In this document: positions 9,511 to 17,971 of the stretch, one piece after another
How positions within the stretch are numbered: the stretch's first letter is position 1
How the letters are laid out: each line of letters begins with the position of its first letter
Source of the DNA: Sphingomonas populi
GTDB taxonomy: Bacteria > Pseudomonadota > Alphaproteobacteria > Sphingomonadales > Sphingomonadaceae
Reading direction: 5' to 3'
Length of the DNA: 64,000 bases
Assembly: GCF_004208535.1 (NCBI RefSeq)
Contig: NZ_SGIS01000020.1
Span: 30,861 to 94,860, forward strand
The notes under the pieces: generated by a model
Databases searched by the model: none
What the model saw: the letters and a program-made list of their open reading frames with translations, nothing else
Told to the model about the DNA's origin: nothing
Translations under genes and position numbers: made by a program

Positions 9511-9786
9511 TCAGCCCCCCGCTTCCACTCCGAACTCTTGGATCAGAAAATCCACAGTAGCCGGATCGCGAAGGCGGCAAACGACATTCTGATTGGCAAA
9601 GATGCCCCGGAAGGTTCGTGGATCGTCGGCATCGAATGTCCGCTTCCATTCGACGCCCACGACATACTCGGCAAGATCGGGATCACTGGATCGCGACTTG
9701 ATCGCGGGACCGTCCAGTGCCTGTTCGAATAAGGGGCCGTTGAAAATCGAGCCAACGCCCGGGGGAGTGGCCCTCGGGCTACGCCC
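9511..9786 (-). pseudogene. C-terminal remnant of a gene upstream of the HNH nuclease (EVE/PUA-like end)
   Basis: An open frame running from a stop at 9787-9789 to the TGA at 9511-9513 has protein-like sequence, with YVVGVEWKRTF, then FRGIFANQNVVCRLRDP, then DFLIQEFG. The GVEW...GxFxNQNxVC pattern resembles the end of EVE/PUA-like modules found beside HNH restriction nucleases. No start codon or N-terminal part is present; coding similarity seems to fade at the IS21-like hairpin around 9755. The stop is 5 bases before the HNH start, so the two probably formed one operon. Family assignment is tentative. Confidence 0.5.
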
Positions 9787-9866
9787 TCACGCCACTCCCC
9801 CGGGCGTGCGCCACACTGGCCTGGTTTTACTCCGCCCCGTGGCCGACTTTTGCGCCGCCGTTGACA
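9755..9866. mobile_element. IS21-family-like end remnant with a 17-bp hairpin
   Basis: The segment starts with a perfect 17-bp inverted repeat (9755-9771 and 9791-9807, 19-base loop). It then carries the near-repeated motifs TTTTACTCCGCC (near 9827) and CTTTTGCGCCGCCGTTGACA ending at 9866. Read inward from that end the sequence starts TGTCAACGGCGG, fitting the TG...CA ends and multiple terminal repeats of IS21 elements. A truncated gene lies on each side, so this is the scar of an insertion followed by deletion. A broken istB gene of the same family is at 15245. Confidence 0.55.
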
Positions 9867-9867
9867 C

Positions 9868-10431
9868 CTCTATCGCGACACCGTCGTCAAAGCCCTGAAC
9901 AGCGTGTCGGGTCCGGCGATCCTCGTCGGCCACAGTTTCGCGGGCATCGTCATCGCCGCCGCGGCCGAGCAGGTGCCCGAAAAGATCGCAACGCTGGTGT
10001 TCGTCGCGGCCTATCTGCCGCAGGACGGGGACTCGCTGCTATCGCTCGCCCAGCAGGATCCCGACGCGAAGATTGGCCCGCAACTGACCATTGGCAAGGA
10101 GCGCGGTATCGCCATCGTGAACTATGCCGCACGCGCGGAACTCTTCGTCAACGACGGTCCCGCGCCGCTGAAGGCCAAGCTCCCCGATCTGATCCTCGAC
10201 GAACCGGCCGCGCCGCTGGTCACGCCCGTCCATGTCACCGACGAACGCTTCGGCCGAGTCGACCGGATTTATGTCCATACTGGCCTCGATCAGGTCATAA
10301 GCCCTGCTTTCCAGGCGCAGATGGTCGCCCGCGTTCCGGTGCGGAAGACCGTCTCGCTCCAGACTGGCCACCTCCCGTTCCTGACCGACGTCGATGGCAT
10401 GGTGCAGGCAATCGATACTGCCGCTGCGTGA
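9868..10431 (+). pseudogene. Alpha/beta hydrolase lacking its N-terminus
   Basis: The frame shows a typical esterase-like hydrolase from LYRDTVV onward. It has the nucleophile elbow GHSFAG, an acid-containing segment before YVHTGLDQVIS, and the catalytic His in TGHLPFLT near the C-terminus. The reading frame is cut at 9866 by the IS21-like end, so the first 60-70 residues (first strands and oxyanion region) are missing. The only possible start is the GTG at 9904, inside the fold. A functional protein is unlikely. The intact family often acts on small esters. Confidence 0.75.
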
Positions 10432-10806
10432 TGTTGCCGAAAACTGCGGCGGGGAGCTCTTTCACGAGTTCCCCGTTGCTTCAGCAAAAAAAGATGCAAC
10501 GGAGCAGTCCGCGAGACAAGCGCTTAAGGCGAAGCAGGCGAGCGTTGCCACCATGATAGCAGAATACAGCGTCTTACGCTTCCGCCAATGCCGCCGTGCC
10601 TGGGTCAGTCGTCATCGCGGTCGATCTGCGCGATCCGATCTTGGCCAGTGCTCCCCCGGGCATGAGCGGTGAACCGCTTTCGCGTCGCTTGGCCGCCAAG
10701 GGCATACCCGGTCCTGATCGACATCCGGGCTGATGGGCATTTGTCCGCTATCAATGCGCCGCTGAATGGTCATGATACACGCACGATCGAACGTGTAGGA
10801 GCATAG
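10432..10806. other. Intergenic region before the M1 peptidase
   Basis: About 375 bases with no open frame I can support on either strand. It should hold the peptidase promoter, but I could not pick one convincingly. Confidence 0.4.
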
Positions 10807-12777
10807 ATGAGATATCATTTTTCGCGGGCAATTCTACGTTCCGCCTGCGCTGCTGCGGTACTGTACACGGCTCCGGTGCAAGCCGCCGATTTCGACCCGA
10901 AGGCCGCGTTCGCTGCGCAGTCGCTGCCGGATGGCGTAAACGTCTATCGCTCTTCCAACGGCGCACCCGGACCAGGTTACTGGCAGAACCGAGTCGACTA
11001 CGCGATCACCGCGCGGATCGACGCTGCAGGCAAGACGCTGACGGCCACCGAAACGGTCGATTACACCAACAACAGTCCCGATCCCCTGCCGAGCCTGTGG
11101 ATGCAGCTCGATCAGAATATCTATCGTGCGGATTCACGCGCAGCGACGATCGGCGGCGGTCGGAAGGGCCGCGCTGCGGGCGCGCATAGCGACGGCTATG
11201 ACATCGCGTCGGTGGAAGTGCTGCGCGGCAAGGCCTGGGTGAACATCCCGTTCGTCGTCTCCGATACGCGTATGAACCTCCGGCTCGACCAGCCGCTCAA
11301 GGGCGGTGGGACGAAGCTGACGTTCCGCATTGCCTACCATTATGCCATCCCAGGCGTGTGGGGCGGTCGCAACTCGTGGCTCGACACCCCGAACGGGACG
11401 ATCTTCGATATTGCGCAGTGGTTCCCGCGCATGGCCGTCTATGACGATCTGCGCGGCTGGGACACGCTCCCCTATCTCGGCTCCGAATTCTACTGCGAAT
11501 ATGGTGATGTGGATTATGCGATCACCGTACCCGCCGACATGATCGTCGCCGGCGGCGGCGTGCTGACCAACGCGGAGGAAGTCCTGACGCCGCTGCAGCG
11601 CACCCGCCTCGCCAAGGCGGCTGGCAGCGATGCCACGGTGATGATCCGCACGCCCGACGAAGTGACGCGTGACAGCGGACGCCCCGCGGCAAACGCCGAG
11701 AAGACCTGGCGCTATCACTTCGCCAACACCCGCGATGTGGCCTTCTCCGCCTCGCGCGCGTTCGTGTGGGACGCGGCGCGGATGAACTTGCCCGGCGGCA
11801 AGACCGCGCTGGCGGAAAGCGTGTATCCGGTCGAGAGCGCAGGCGCCGCCCGCTGGGGGCGGTCGACCGAATATCTTAAGGACTCGGTCGAGAATTTCTC
11901 GCGGCGCTGGTTCACCTATCCCTACCCGACCGCGTGGAGCATCGCCGGCGGTTCAACCGGCATGGAGTATCCGGGAATGGCGTTCGACGGCATCCCCGAT
12001 AAGGGCAAGGAGCTGTTCTGGATCACTGCGCACGAAATCGGCCACACATGGTACCCGATGATCGTGGGCTCGAACGAACGCCGCGACGCCTGGATGGACG
12101 AAGGCTTCAACACCTTCATCGACACGTTCGAAAGCGACGAGTTCAAGAACGGTGTTTTCGGACCCAAGCGCGACAGCGAATATGCTCCGGGCGGTGGCAA
12201 TCCGGTGGACGAAATCCTGCCGCTGTTGGCCGACAAAGATGCGCCGCCGATCATGAGCTATCCGGACGTCATGGGCGAAAAATACCGCCACTCGGTTAGC
12301 TATTTCAAGACCGCGTTGGGGTTGCGGCTGTTGCGCGATGTCATCCTTGGCCCGGACCGGTTTGATCCTGCCTTCCGCAAATATACTGCCGACTGGGCGT
12401 TTAAACATCCCAGCCCGTCAGACTTCTTCCGCGAAATGTCGAGTGAATCTGGCGAAGACCTTAGCTGGTTCTGGCGGGGCTGGTTCTTCAACAACTGGCA
12501 GCTCGATCTCGCGGTGACGAACATTGCCTATACCGATGGTGACTCGGCCAAGGGTGCCAGCATCACGCTCGAGAGCCGTGACAAGCTCGTTATGCCGGCG
12601 GTGCTGGAGGTAAAATATGCCGATGGGCACTCCACGCGGATCAAGCTGCCGGTCGAAACATGGATGCGGATTAAGCCCGTGATCGCGGCACCAGCCGGGC
12701 GCATCGCATCGGTCATGCTGGATCCCGACCATCTTTTGCCGGACCGCGACCGAAGCAACAACCGCGTGGCGCCGTAA
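10807..12777 (+). CDS. M1-family zinc metallopeptidase, exported
   Basis: A 656-residue gluzincin aminopeptidase-like enzyme. A signal peptide ends near PVQA-ADF (about residue 27). The zinc site is HEIGH at 409-413 with the third ligand Glu432 in DEGFN, which gives the HExxH-18-E spacing of M1 peptidases. The exopeptidase motif is STGMEYPGM, in place of GAMEN. The start at 10807 follows AGGAG. It stands alone, with no operon partners, and the length fits the periplasmic or outer-membrane-facing M1 proteins common in sphingomonads. It probably trims peptides in the periplasm. Confidence 0.9.
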   Translation: MRYHFSRAILRSACAAAVLYTAPVQAADFDPKAAFAAQSLPDGVNVYRSSNGAPGPGYWQNRVDYAITARIDAAGKTLTATETVDYTNNSPDPLPSLWMQLDQNIYRADSRAATIGGGRKGRAAGAHSDGYDIASVEVLRGKAWVNIPFVVSDTRMNLRLDQPLKGGGTKLTFRIAYHYAIPGVWGGRNSWLDTPNGTIFDIAQWFPRMAVYDDLRGWDTLPYLGSEFYCEYGDVDYAITVPADMIVAGGGVLTNAEEVLTPLQRTRLAKAAGSDATVMIRTPDEVTRDSGRPAANAEKTWRYHFANTRDVAFSASRAFVWDAARMNLPGGKTALAESVYPVESAGAARWGRSTEYLKDSVENFSRRWFTYPYPTAWSIAGGSTGMEYPGMAFDGIPDKGKELFWITAHEIGHTWYPMIVGSNERRDAWMDEGFNTFIDTFESDEFKNGVFGPKRDSEYAPGGGNPVDEILPLLADKDAPPIMSYPDVMGEKYRHSVSYFKTALGLRLLRDVILGPDRFDPAFRKYTADWAFKHPSPSDFFREMSSESGEDLSWFWRGWFFNNWQLDLAVTNIAYTDGDSAKGASITLESRDKLVMPAVLEVKYADGHSTRIKLPVETWMRIKPVIAAPAGRIASVMLDPDHLLPDRDRSNNRVAP

Positions 12778-13047
12778 GGCAATAGGGAAAGGTGCGCTCA
12801 ATTGCAGCGAGGAAGCAATCGTGGACAGTCACGGGGACTTTTCCGCCCGGTAGCCGGACGCTGGCTCATTCTAGGTTAGAGGAATTCTGCCGGATGCCAG
12901 CTCGAAGGCTGCGACCAGACGGACTCGGCTCCCCCGGGGCAAGGGCCCGTGTGTCAGTCACAGGTCGCCGAGCTTCCGCTCAAGGTCGGGAAGAGTCGCT
13001 GTGCATCCGGATTCACAAACCGCTTGGCCGGCGGCCAAGCGGCGCGC

Positions 13048-13239
13048 TCATGCCGCGACGCTCGCCTTGGAAGCGAGGTTCACGGCAGCCCTGCCGAGTG
13101 TATCCTCGGCAGCACGGGCCATGGTTTCCCAGGTGATCGCTGAACGCTCGTGCATCTCGCGCCGGTTCGGCAGGTTCGTTTTTTCGGCTGCCGCGCGCTG
13201 GGCCGCAGCATTCGCTCTATAGGTTTCGATCGTCGTCAT
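13048..13239 (-). CDS. Small conserved hypothetical protein (63 aa)
   Basis: A charged, Ala-rich, helical 63-residue protein (starts MTTIETYRAN, ends with the LASKASVAA tail) of a kind often seen in sphingomonad genomes; the function is unknown. I start it at the ATG at 13239, just after GGGCG; a longer in-frame version to 13449 has proline- and arginine-rich sequence that looks non-coding. It is divergent from the small gene at 13382. Confidence 0.6.
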   Translation of the reverse strand: MTTIETYRANAAAQRAAAEKTNLPNRREMHERSAITWETMARAAEDTLGRAAVNLASKASVAA

Positions 13240-13381
13240 CGCGCGCCCTATCGCCCAAATCCGCCTTCGCGTCGAATCCGGTTCGGCCGGGAGGTTGCCA
13301 TCGCAGCCGCGACGTGCCTGGCTGTCGCCAGGACAGCCAGGCAATTGACGCTTGCGGAGCGCGACGTGAATAGAGGCAGGT

Positions 13382-13570
13382 ATGGACGCTTGGCTTTTCT
13401 CCAATTCCGACCGATTGCGCGCGCTTACGGCCGTAGAGCTGGGCGACAACCTGCCCGTAGAGCTTGCCCCGTGGGCACCGCTGCGCCGCTATTTTCTCGA
13501 TGTGAAAGCGCCTGACGAGCAGGAGGCCATCGCCTTGATCTGCGAGCACGGCTATTGCTGCTTCGAGTAG
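13382..13570 (+). CDS. Small hypothetical protein (62 aa)
   Basis: This 62-residue frame (MDAWLFSNSDR start, ending in EHGYCCFE) has protein-like composition and resembles short sphingomonad proteins of unknown role. It is preceded by AGGCAGGT. No motif or transmembrane segment is visible. The following 280 bases to 13854 hold no gene I can support. Confidence 0.5.
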   Translation: MDAWLFSNSDRLRALTAVELGDNLPVELAPWAPLRRYFLDVKAPDEQEAIALICEHGYCCFE

Positions 13571-13854
13571 GCCGCCGCCGCATTGGCCGGTTTGAGCCAA
13601 AAAAGACGACGCAGTCGTTTGGTAGAGACGACTGCGACCTGCCCCGCCAAGGTTTGCCTTGAACGAAGCCGTCAAGGGTCCCTTAATATCTGTCTGAACG
13701 CTGTGGCCTCTCACTGGCCGACTATATCCAGCGCTGCCATGCCGTGGACTGAGACGTCAGGCCTCGCCCGGTCCCGGCACGACCGAAATGGGCACATGCG
13801 TTATGATCTACAGGACTTGGTATAAGCCCGACCGCCGTCTGGCATCTTCATGGA

Positions 13855-14334
13855 TCAGCCCGAGACACCCTCGCGGAAAGTAGTCCGGCGTCGCCATTTT
13901 GCAGGTGTGTAGCCCGATGCCTTGGCGAAAGCCTTCGTGAAGTGCGCTTGGTCGGAGAAGCCGCACTCCAGGGCGACTTGCGCCAACGGTAGCGCAGTCT
14001 CGGTCAGGAGGCGTTTCGCGTACGCGATGCGCTGCTGCACGAACCAGGCATAGGGCGCGATCCCAACCGTGTTGGTGAAAGCGCGCACGAAATAGCAGAG
14101 CGACAGTCGGCACAGAGACGCGATTTCCGAGATCGAGATCGCGCTGCCAAGATTGCGCCGCATCGTGCGCATGGCCAAGCTAACCTGCCAGGCGGCGAGG
14201 ATCGGACGGGCGTTCGTATCTCGTTTCCCGCCCTCGAAACGCCGCTGCCTTCCGACCGGAACCAACCGTCTTTTAGTCTGCTCTGGCCGAGCGCACGGTA
14301 TGACGCCCACGCCCACGCTTCCATAAGTCGCCAT
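13855..14334 (-). CDS. AraC-family transcriptional regulator (DNA-binding domain only)
   Basis: About 159 residues with the two helix-turn-helix units of AraC/XylS proteins over the last 105. The first is SISEIASLCRLSLCYFVRAFTNTVG; the second is LPLAQVALECGFSDQAHFTKAFAKASG, followed by TPAKWRR. There is no recognisable effector domain in the short N-terminus, so it is either a short single-domain regulator or a truncated one. ATG at 14334 was taken; a TTG at 14346 is also in frame. No target can be assigned. Confidence 0.75.
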   Translation of the reverse strand: MATYGSVGVGVIPCARPEQTKRRLVPVGRQRRFEGGKRDTNARPILAAWQVSLAMRTMRRNLGSAISISEIASLCRLSLCYFVRAFTNTVGIAPYAWFVQQRIAYAKRLLTETALPLAQVALECGFSDQAHFTKAFAKASGYTPAKWRRRTTFREGVSG

Positions 14335-14566
14335 GACGACTCCCAATGGGTTGCGAGACAGATTGCGCGCGCCGGGAACCTCAGCGCCCTGCCCCCGTCG
14401 GCCACCACCACAGAAAGCGGCGGCGGAAGCCGTCGCGCGCTCGAGGAGGAAGCCCTACTATTCCCAAGGGGTGGACACATTGGCGGACCAAAAGACGCCC
14501 CATTTTTTTGGAGGTGGGCGCAGGACGCGGACATGGACGCCCCATCAATCGATCGAGGGAGTGCCT

Positions 14567-15148
14567 TCAGAACCGCTGCTTGGGACGACCTAGGATCTTT
14601 CGGAGATGGGCTTCCGCGCGAGCGAGCTCTTTTTGAATGGAGCGCTTATGCAAGCCGAACTCGACGGCAATCTCGCCTTGCGACTTTTCGTCCCGCCACC
14701 TGGCTAGGAATATCGCCTGCCGCTGGGCCGGGAGGGCGTGAAGCGCCCGCAGGGCACGGCGCATTTCATCCGTGGCAAGCGCGGCAAATTCCTGGTTCGA
14801 CGCGTTATCCGGAAACTCGGATAGCCCAGCATCGTCGATGTTGACCGTGTGCCGGTCACTCCGGCTCCGGTTCTTTGCGAGATTGATGGCCATCCGGTAG
14901 AGGTACCCCCGCGGGTTGTAGAGGTAGCCGATGGACGGGTCGGCCCTCAGCTTGACATAGACGTCGTGGAGCGCATCGGCTGCAGCCTCGGGGGAGCGGA
15001 GTTGTGCCGAGAGCCGCGTCAGCAGTGGCCCATATTCGGTCTCGAGCAGGGCAAGAAGTTGTTGGACCGGGCTTTGGCTGGTCAGCTGGTGGGAAGCATC
15101 GGCTTGGCTCGTTCGTGTAGGCTCGGATGATTTCGATTCGTCAGTCAT
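14567..15148 (-). CDS. ECF-type RNA polymerase sigma factor
   Basis: A 193-residue extracytoplasmic-function sigma factor. Region 2 shows LLTRLSAQLRSPEAAADALHDVYVKL, with NPRGYLYRMAINLAKNRSR after it, and region 4 shows LPAQRQAIFLARWRDEKSQGEIAVEFGLHKRSIQKELARAEAHLRK. It is FecI-like, yet no FecR anti-sigma and no intact TonB receptor gene is adjacent. The neighbours are an AraC regulator and a broken istB, so the partner may have been lost in a rearrangement or lie elsewhere. Confidence 0.85.
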   Translation of the reverse strand: MTDESKSSEPTRTSQADASHQLTSQSPVQQLLALLETEYGPLLTRLSAQLRSPEAAADALHDVYVKLRADPSIGYLYNPRGYLYRMAINLAKNRSRSDRHTVNIDDAGLSEFPDNASNQEFAALATDEMRRALRALHALPAQRQAIFLARWRDEKSQGEIAVEFGLHKRSIQKELARAEAHLRKILGRPKQRF

Positions 15149-15244
15149 TGTGAAGGTCTACAATCGAGAACGCCCTCAACGCCTGCACACCGGCGGCTTT
15201 GCCAACTGACGCCAAATACATTATTCTGGCCGGCTCTGCTCATC

Positions 15245-15625
15245 GTGAAGGTGAGGCTCTTCTCTACCGTCGATCTGGTGGACCCGTTTGTAGCACGAAA
15301 GGCCGTAAACAAAGCGGGTCAGCTTGCCGAGCGGCTGCTCCCGCCTCGACCTCGTCATCCTCGACGGACTGGATATCTGCCGTTCATCCCTCCCAGCGGC
15401 GCCATGCTCTTCCATCTGCTCAGCAAGCTATACGAGCGCACCAGCGCCATCATCACCACCGACCCCAGCTTCAGCGAGTGGGCGGACGTGCTCGGCGATC
15501 CCGAGATGACGATGACGTCCATGGATCGCTCACGCACCACTGCTACGTCGTCGAGACCGACAATGACAGCTTCCGCTTCAGGGCAAGCGCCGCCACCGCC
15601 GAACCCACGAAAGGAGAAAACCATG
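15245..15625 (+). pseudogene. Frameshifted istB (IS21-family helper ATPase) remnant
   Basis: Fragments of the IstB ATPase run in order but in different frames: VRLFSTVDLVDPFV and KAGQLAERLL; then LDLVILDGL (Walker B region); then GYLPFIPPSGAMLFHLLSKLYERTSAIITTDPSFSEWADVLGDPEM; then LTHHCYVVETDNDSFRFRAS. At least three frameshifts separate them, and the N-terminal Walker A part is missing. No istA is present. It is therefore dead, and may derive from the same family as the IS end at 9755-9866. Confidence 0.8.
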
Positions 15626-15756
15626 ACTTAACCCAAGCCCGAGAAAGCGTGGCGTATGCCCGCGACCGGGTCACTTCGAAATGGAAAACGCCGGGTAAAT
15701 TCTCAGCAGGAAGCGACAGTTCTATGGTTCATAAACCGAATCCGGACAGCGCAGCT

Positions 15757-16368
15757 TCAAATCACGCCGGCTTTTAGCCCAGCAATAAGCAAGTCCATAA
15801 CCGCATCAATGCCATCGGGCCGAGCGTCGCCCCGAGTGACGAAATAGGGATGCTGGAAGCGACTCGTTCCTTCATGAATCGCCCGAGCCGCGCGTGATAT
15901 GTCATTCACCTTTAGCTCACCGCGCTTTACGCCATCGGCGATGATCGAAGCGATCTGCTCGCGCAAATGCGCAACGTGTTCCGTGATCACGTTGCGTGAG
16001 GCTTCGGCTAACGAATTGTAGGTGGCGAACAGCTCTGGATCGCGCGCCAGTTTATCCAGTTTAACCGCGATAAGCCCCTCTACCCACCCGCGGAGCCGAA
16101 CCTCGGACGGGCCATCCTGTGCAACAAAGCTGTAAAGAGGTTCGGCGATGCCGCGCAGCCAGCGGGCAGCGACGAGATCCTGAATGTCGGCTTTGCTGTT
16201 GAAGTGCCGGTACACATTCGCGTGGCTCATCCCCAGATGGCGCGCTACATCCACGACTTTCGTCTTCGCAGGACCATGCCGACGCAGAAGGTCTTCCGCC
16301 GCCTGCAGGATGCGCTCCCGCATGTCGGGAATGTCAGGAACTGGTATCGAAGCTTCAGCCAAACTCAA
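15757..16368 (-). CDS. TetR-family transcriptional regulator
   Basis: A 203-residue repressor with an N-terminal helix-turn-helix (RERILQAAEDLLRRHG, then VVDVARHLGMSHANVYRHFNSKADI) and a helical ligand-binding C-terminus. It is the last gene of the minus-strand group aldehyde dehydrogenase, amidohydrolase, dioxygenase, TetR, 82 bases after the dioxygenase. It is the obvious candidate to read the TGACA repeats in the divergent promoter at 20584-20672, though that is inference. It would repress the catabolic genes until a pathway compound binds. Confidence 0.85.
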   Translation of the reverse strand: MSLAEASIPVPDIPDMRERILQAAEDLLRRHGPAKTKVVDVARHLGMSHANVYRHFNSKADIQDLVAARWLRGIAEPLYSFVAQDGPSEVRLRGWVEGLIAVKLDKLARDPELFATYNSLAEASRNVITEHVAHLREQIASIIADGVKRGELKVNDISRAARAIHEGTSRFQHPYFVTRGDARPDGIDAVMDLLIAGLKAGVI

Positions 16369-16450
16369 TCCCCGTTATGCAGCACGACCCCGGTGTAGAA
16401 GCCGCCGAGCGATGGCTCAAGCAAAGCCTCATGTTATTTCCTAGCCTGCC

Positions 16451-17953
16451 TTACCTGTCGCTTGTCATCAGATTGGCACCAGCGCGAGCCCGGCCAATCC
16501 GGACCTGCTGTTCGATGAACGAGCGCTCATACCATTCGCCATGCAGGCCGGGACGCAGCCGAATCGGCAGCTTGACCTTCGCGATGGGCGGCGCTGCGAA
16601 GTCTGCGGTATCGACCAGCCACAGCTCGGAAAGTTGCTGCCCCGTCATGTGAGTGATGAGGAAGGCAAGATAGCCATCGGCTTCAGGCCCCTCTGGCGAC
16701 CGCGGGATGAAGATCGGCTCTTGAAAGATCACCTCGTCCGGGCCGGTGTGATAGATGGTTTCGCCGTTCGTCACGTCGATCTTCGCGATGGTCCGGAAGA
16801 TCATCTTTTTGCCCTGCGCGAAGGCCTGCCCCGGCGTCTGCACCATCATGAAATGGGTGCGGTAGGGTCGCCCCTGCCAGCGATCGTCGACGATCGGGAA
16901 TTCGCCGGTGGCCGGCGACAGCACCGTCTCGACGATCTTACACTCGTTGTCATCCAGATCGACGGTCCAGCGGGTAAGCCGGCACAGCGACTTCTCCTCA
17001 TCGAACGGTGCGCCATTGATGTCGGGAAAGAAGGGAAAGGCATTGCCGTGCGCGACCGGCGCATCCAGATGCATCCGCCGGCCTTCCTGAAAGCCGTTGG
17101 CGAAATGCTGGGCGAAGCGGTTCGGCCCGCTGAACCAGCGCACCTCGTCGCCGCGGCCATAACGCGGCAAAACGCCGACATAGCTGTCCTTCGACGGGTC
17201 GAAGCGGAAGTGGACGTCCATCTTCTTCAGACGCTCGATGTCACTGGTCACCGCGGTCAGCGGAAAGGCGACATAGTCCTCGCCGATGACGAATTCGTGG
17301 ATCATTCCCGAATATGGTGCCTCCAGCCACGCCTCGTGGATGATCTCGCCATCCGGACTGATGACATAATAGGCAAGGTCACGCGTCGCTTCGCCCTTGG
17401 CGGCATAGCCTATCGCGAACATCTCGCCCGTCTTTGGGTCGACTTTGGGATGCGCGGTAAAGGTCTTCGACGTGAGCTTGCCGCCGAAATTGGTGTAGCC
17501 GACCGTATCGAGGGTGATCGGGTCCATCTCCAATGGCGGACTGTCCTCCTTCATTGCGAGCAGGCGACCGCCGTGCAGCTGGATGCCGGTGTTGGCGGTC
17601 CCGCGGATCTGACCCTGTACGGAAGGATCGTCGTCGAAGGGATTGCGGTAGGCACCGAACAGAGACCGGCGTGCCGCACGCTCCAGCTTCAGTTTGTCGG
17701 TCAACGCGTATTTCGACTTGAAGTCGACATGGCCGTCGCGAAACGTGAAGGTGGTGACCATGCCGTCGCCGTTGAAGGCGATGTCCTTGCCTGATTTGGC
17801 AGGAAACGCAGGATCGGGACCGACGCGGTAGAAGGTGCCATCGAGATGGGCCGGGACCTCGCCCTCGACCTCCAGCTCGAAGATGTCTCCTTCGAACCGG
17901 CTCGGCTTCATGAAACCTGAATAGACGAACTCATTGGGAAACAGTGTGGCCAT
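16451..17953 (-). CDS. Carotenoid oxygenase / lignostilbene dioxygenase family protein
   Basis: Non-haem Fe(II) dioxygenase that splits a C=C double bond into two aldehydes; bacterial members act on stilbenoids such as lignostilbene or on apocarotenoids. It is full length (500 residues) with all four iron-binding histidines in the usual order: TAHPKVDP, MIHEFVIGEDY, AQHFANGFQEG and GLHGEWYER near the C-terminus. It sits directly after an ACMSD-like amidohydrolase and an aldehyde dehydrogenase. That suggests double-bond cleavage, aldehyde oxidation and ring-acid decarboxylation in one pathway. No signal peptide, so it is cytoplasmic. Confidence 0.9.
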   Translation of the reverse strand: MATLFPNEFVYSGFMKPSRFEGDIFELEVEGEVPAHLDGTFYRVGPDPAFPAKSGKDIAFNGDGMVTTFTFRDGHVDFKSKYALTDKLKLERAARRSLFGAYRNPFDDDPSVQGQIRGTANTGIQLHGGRLLAMKEDSPPLEMDPITLDTVGYTNFGGKLTSKTFTAHPKVDPKTGEMFAIGYAAKGEATRDLAYYVISPDGEIIHEAWLEAPYSGMIHEFVIGEDYVAFPLTAVTSDIERLKKMDVHFRFDPSKDSYVGVLPRYGRGDEVRWFSGPNRFAQHFANGFQEGRRMHLDAPVAHGNAFPFFPDINGAPFDEEKSLCRLTRWTVDLDDNECKIVETVLSPATGEFPIVDDRWQGRPYRTHFMMVQTPGQAFAQGKKMIFRTIAKIDVTNGETIYHTGPDEVIFQEPIFIPRSPEGPEADGYLAFLITHMTGQQLSELWLVDTADFAAPPIAKVKLPIRLRPGLHGEWYERSFIEQQVRIGRARAGANLMTSDR

Positions 17954-17971
17954 AACGACCTCCTCTTGTGC

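Noticed and set aside
9543..9755. 70-codon minus-strand frame with an ATG start
   Set aside because: Another frame of the same strand reads as coherent protein to the HNH gene, so this one is a shadow.
16541..17794. 417-codon plus-strand frame
   Set aside because: Antisense to the carotenoid-oxygenase gene, whose four iron histidines are intact.
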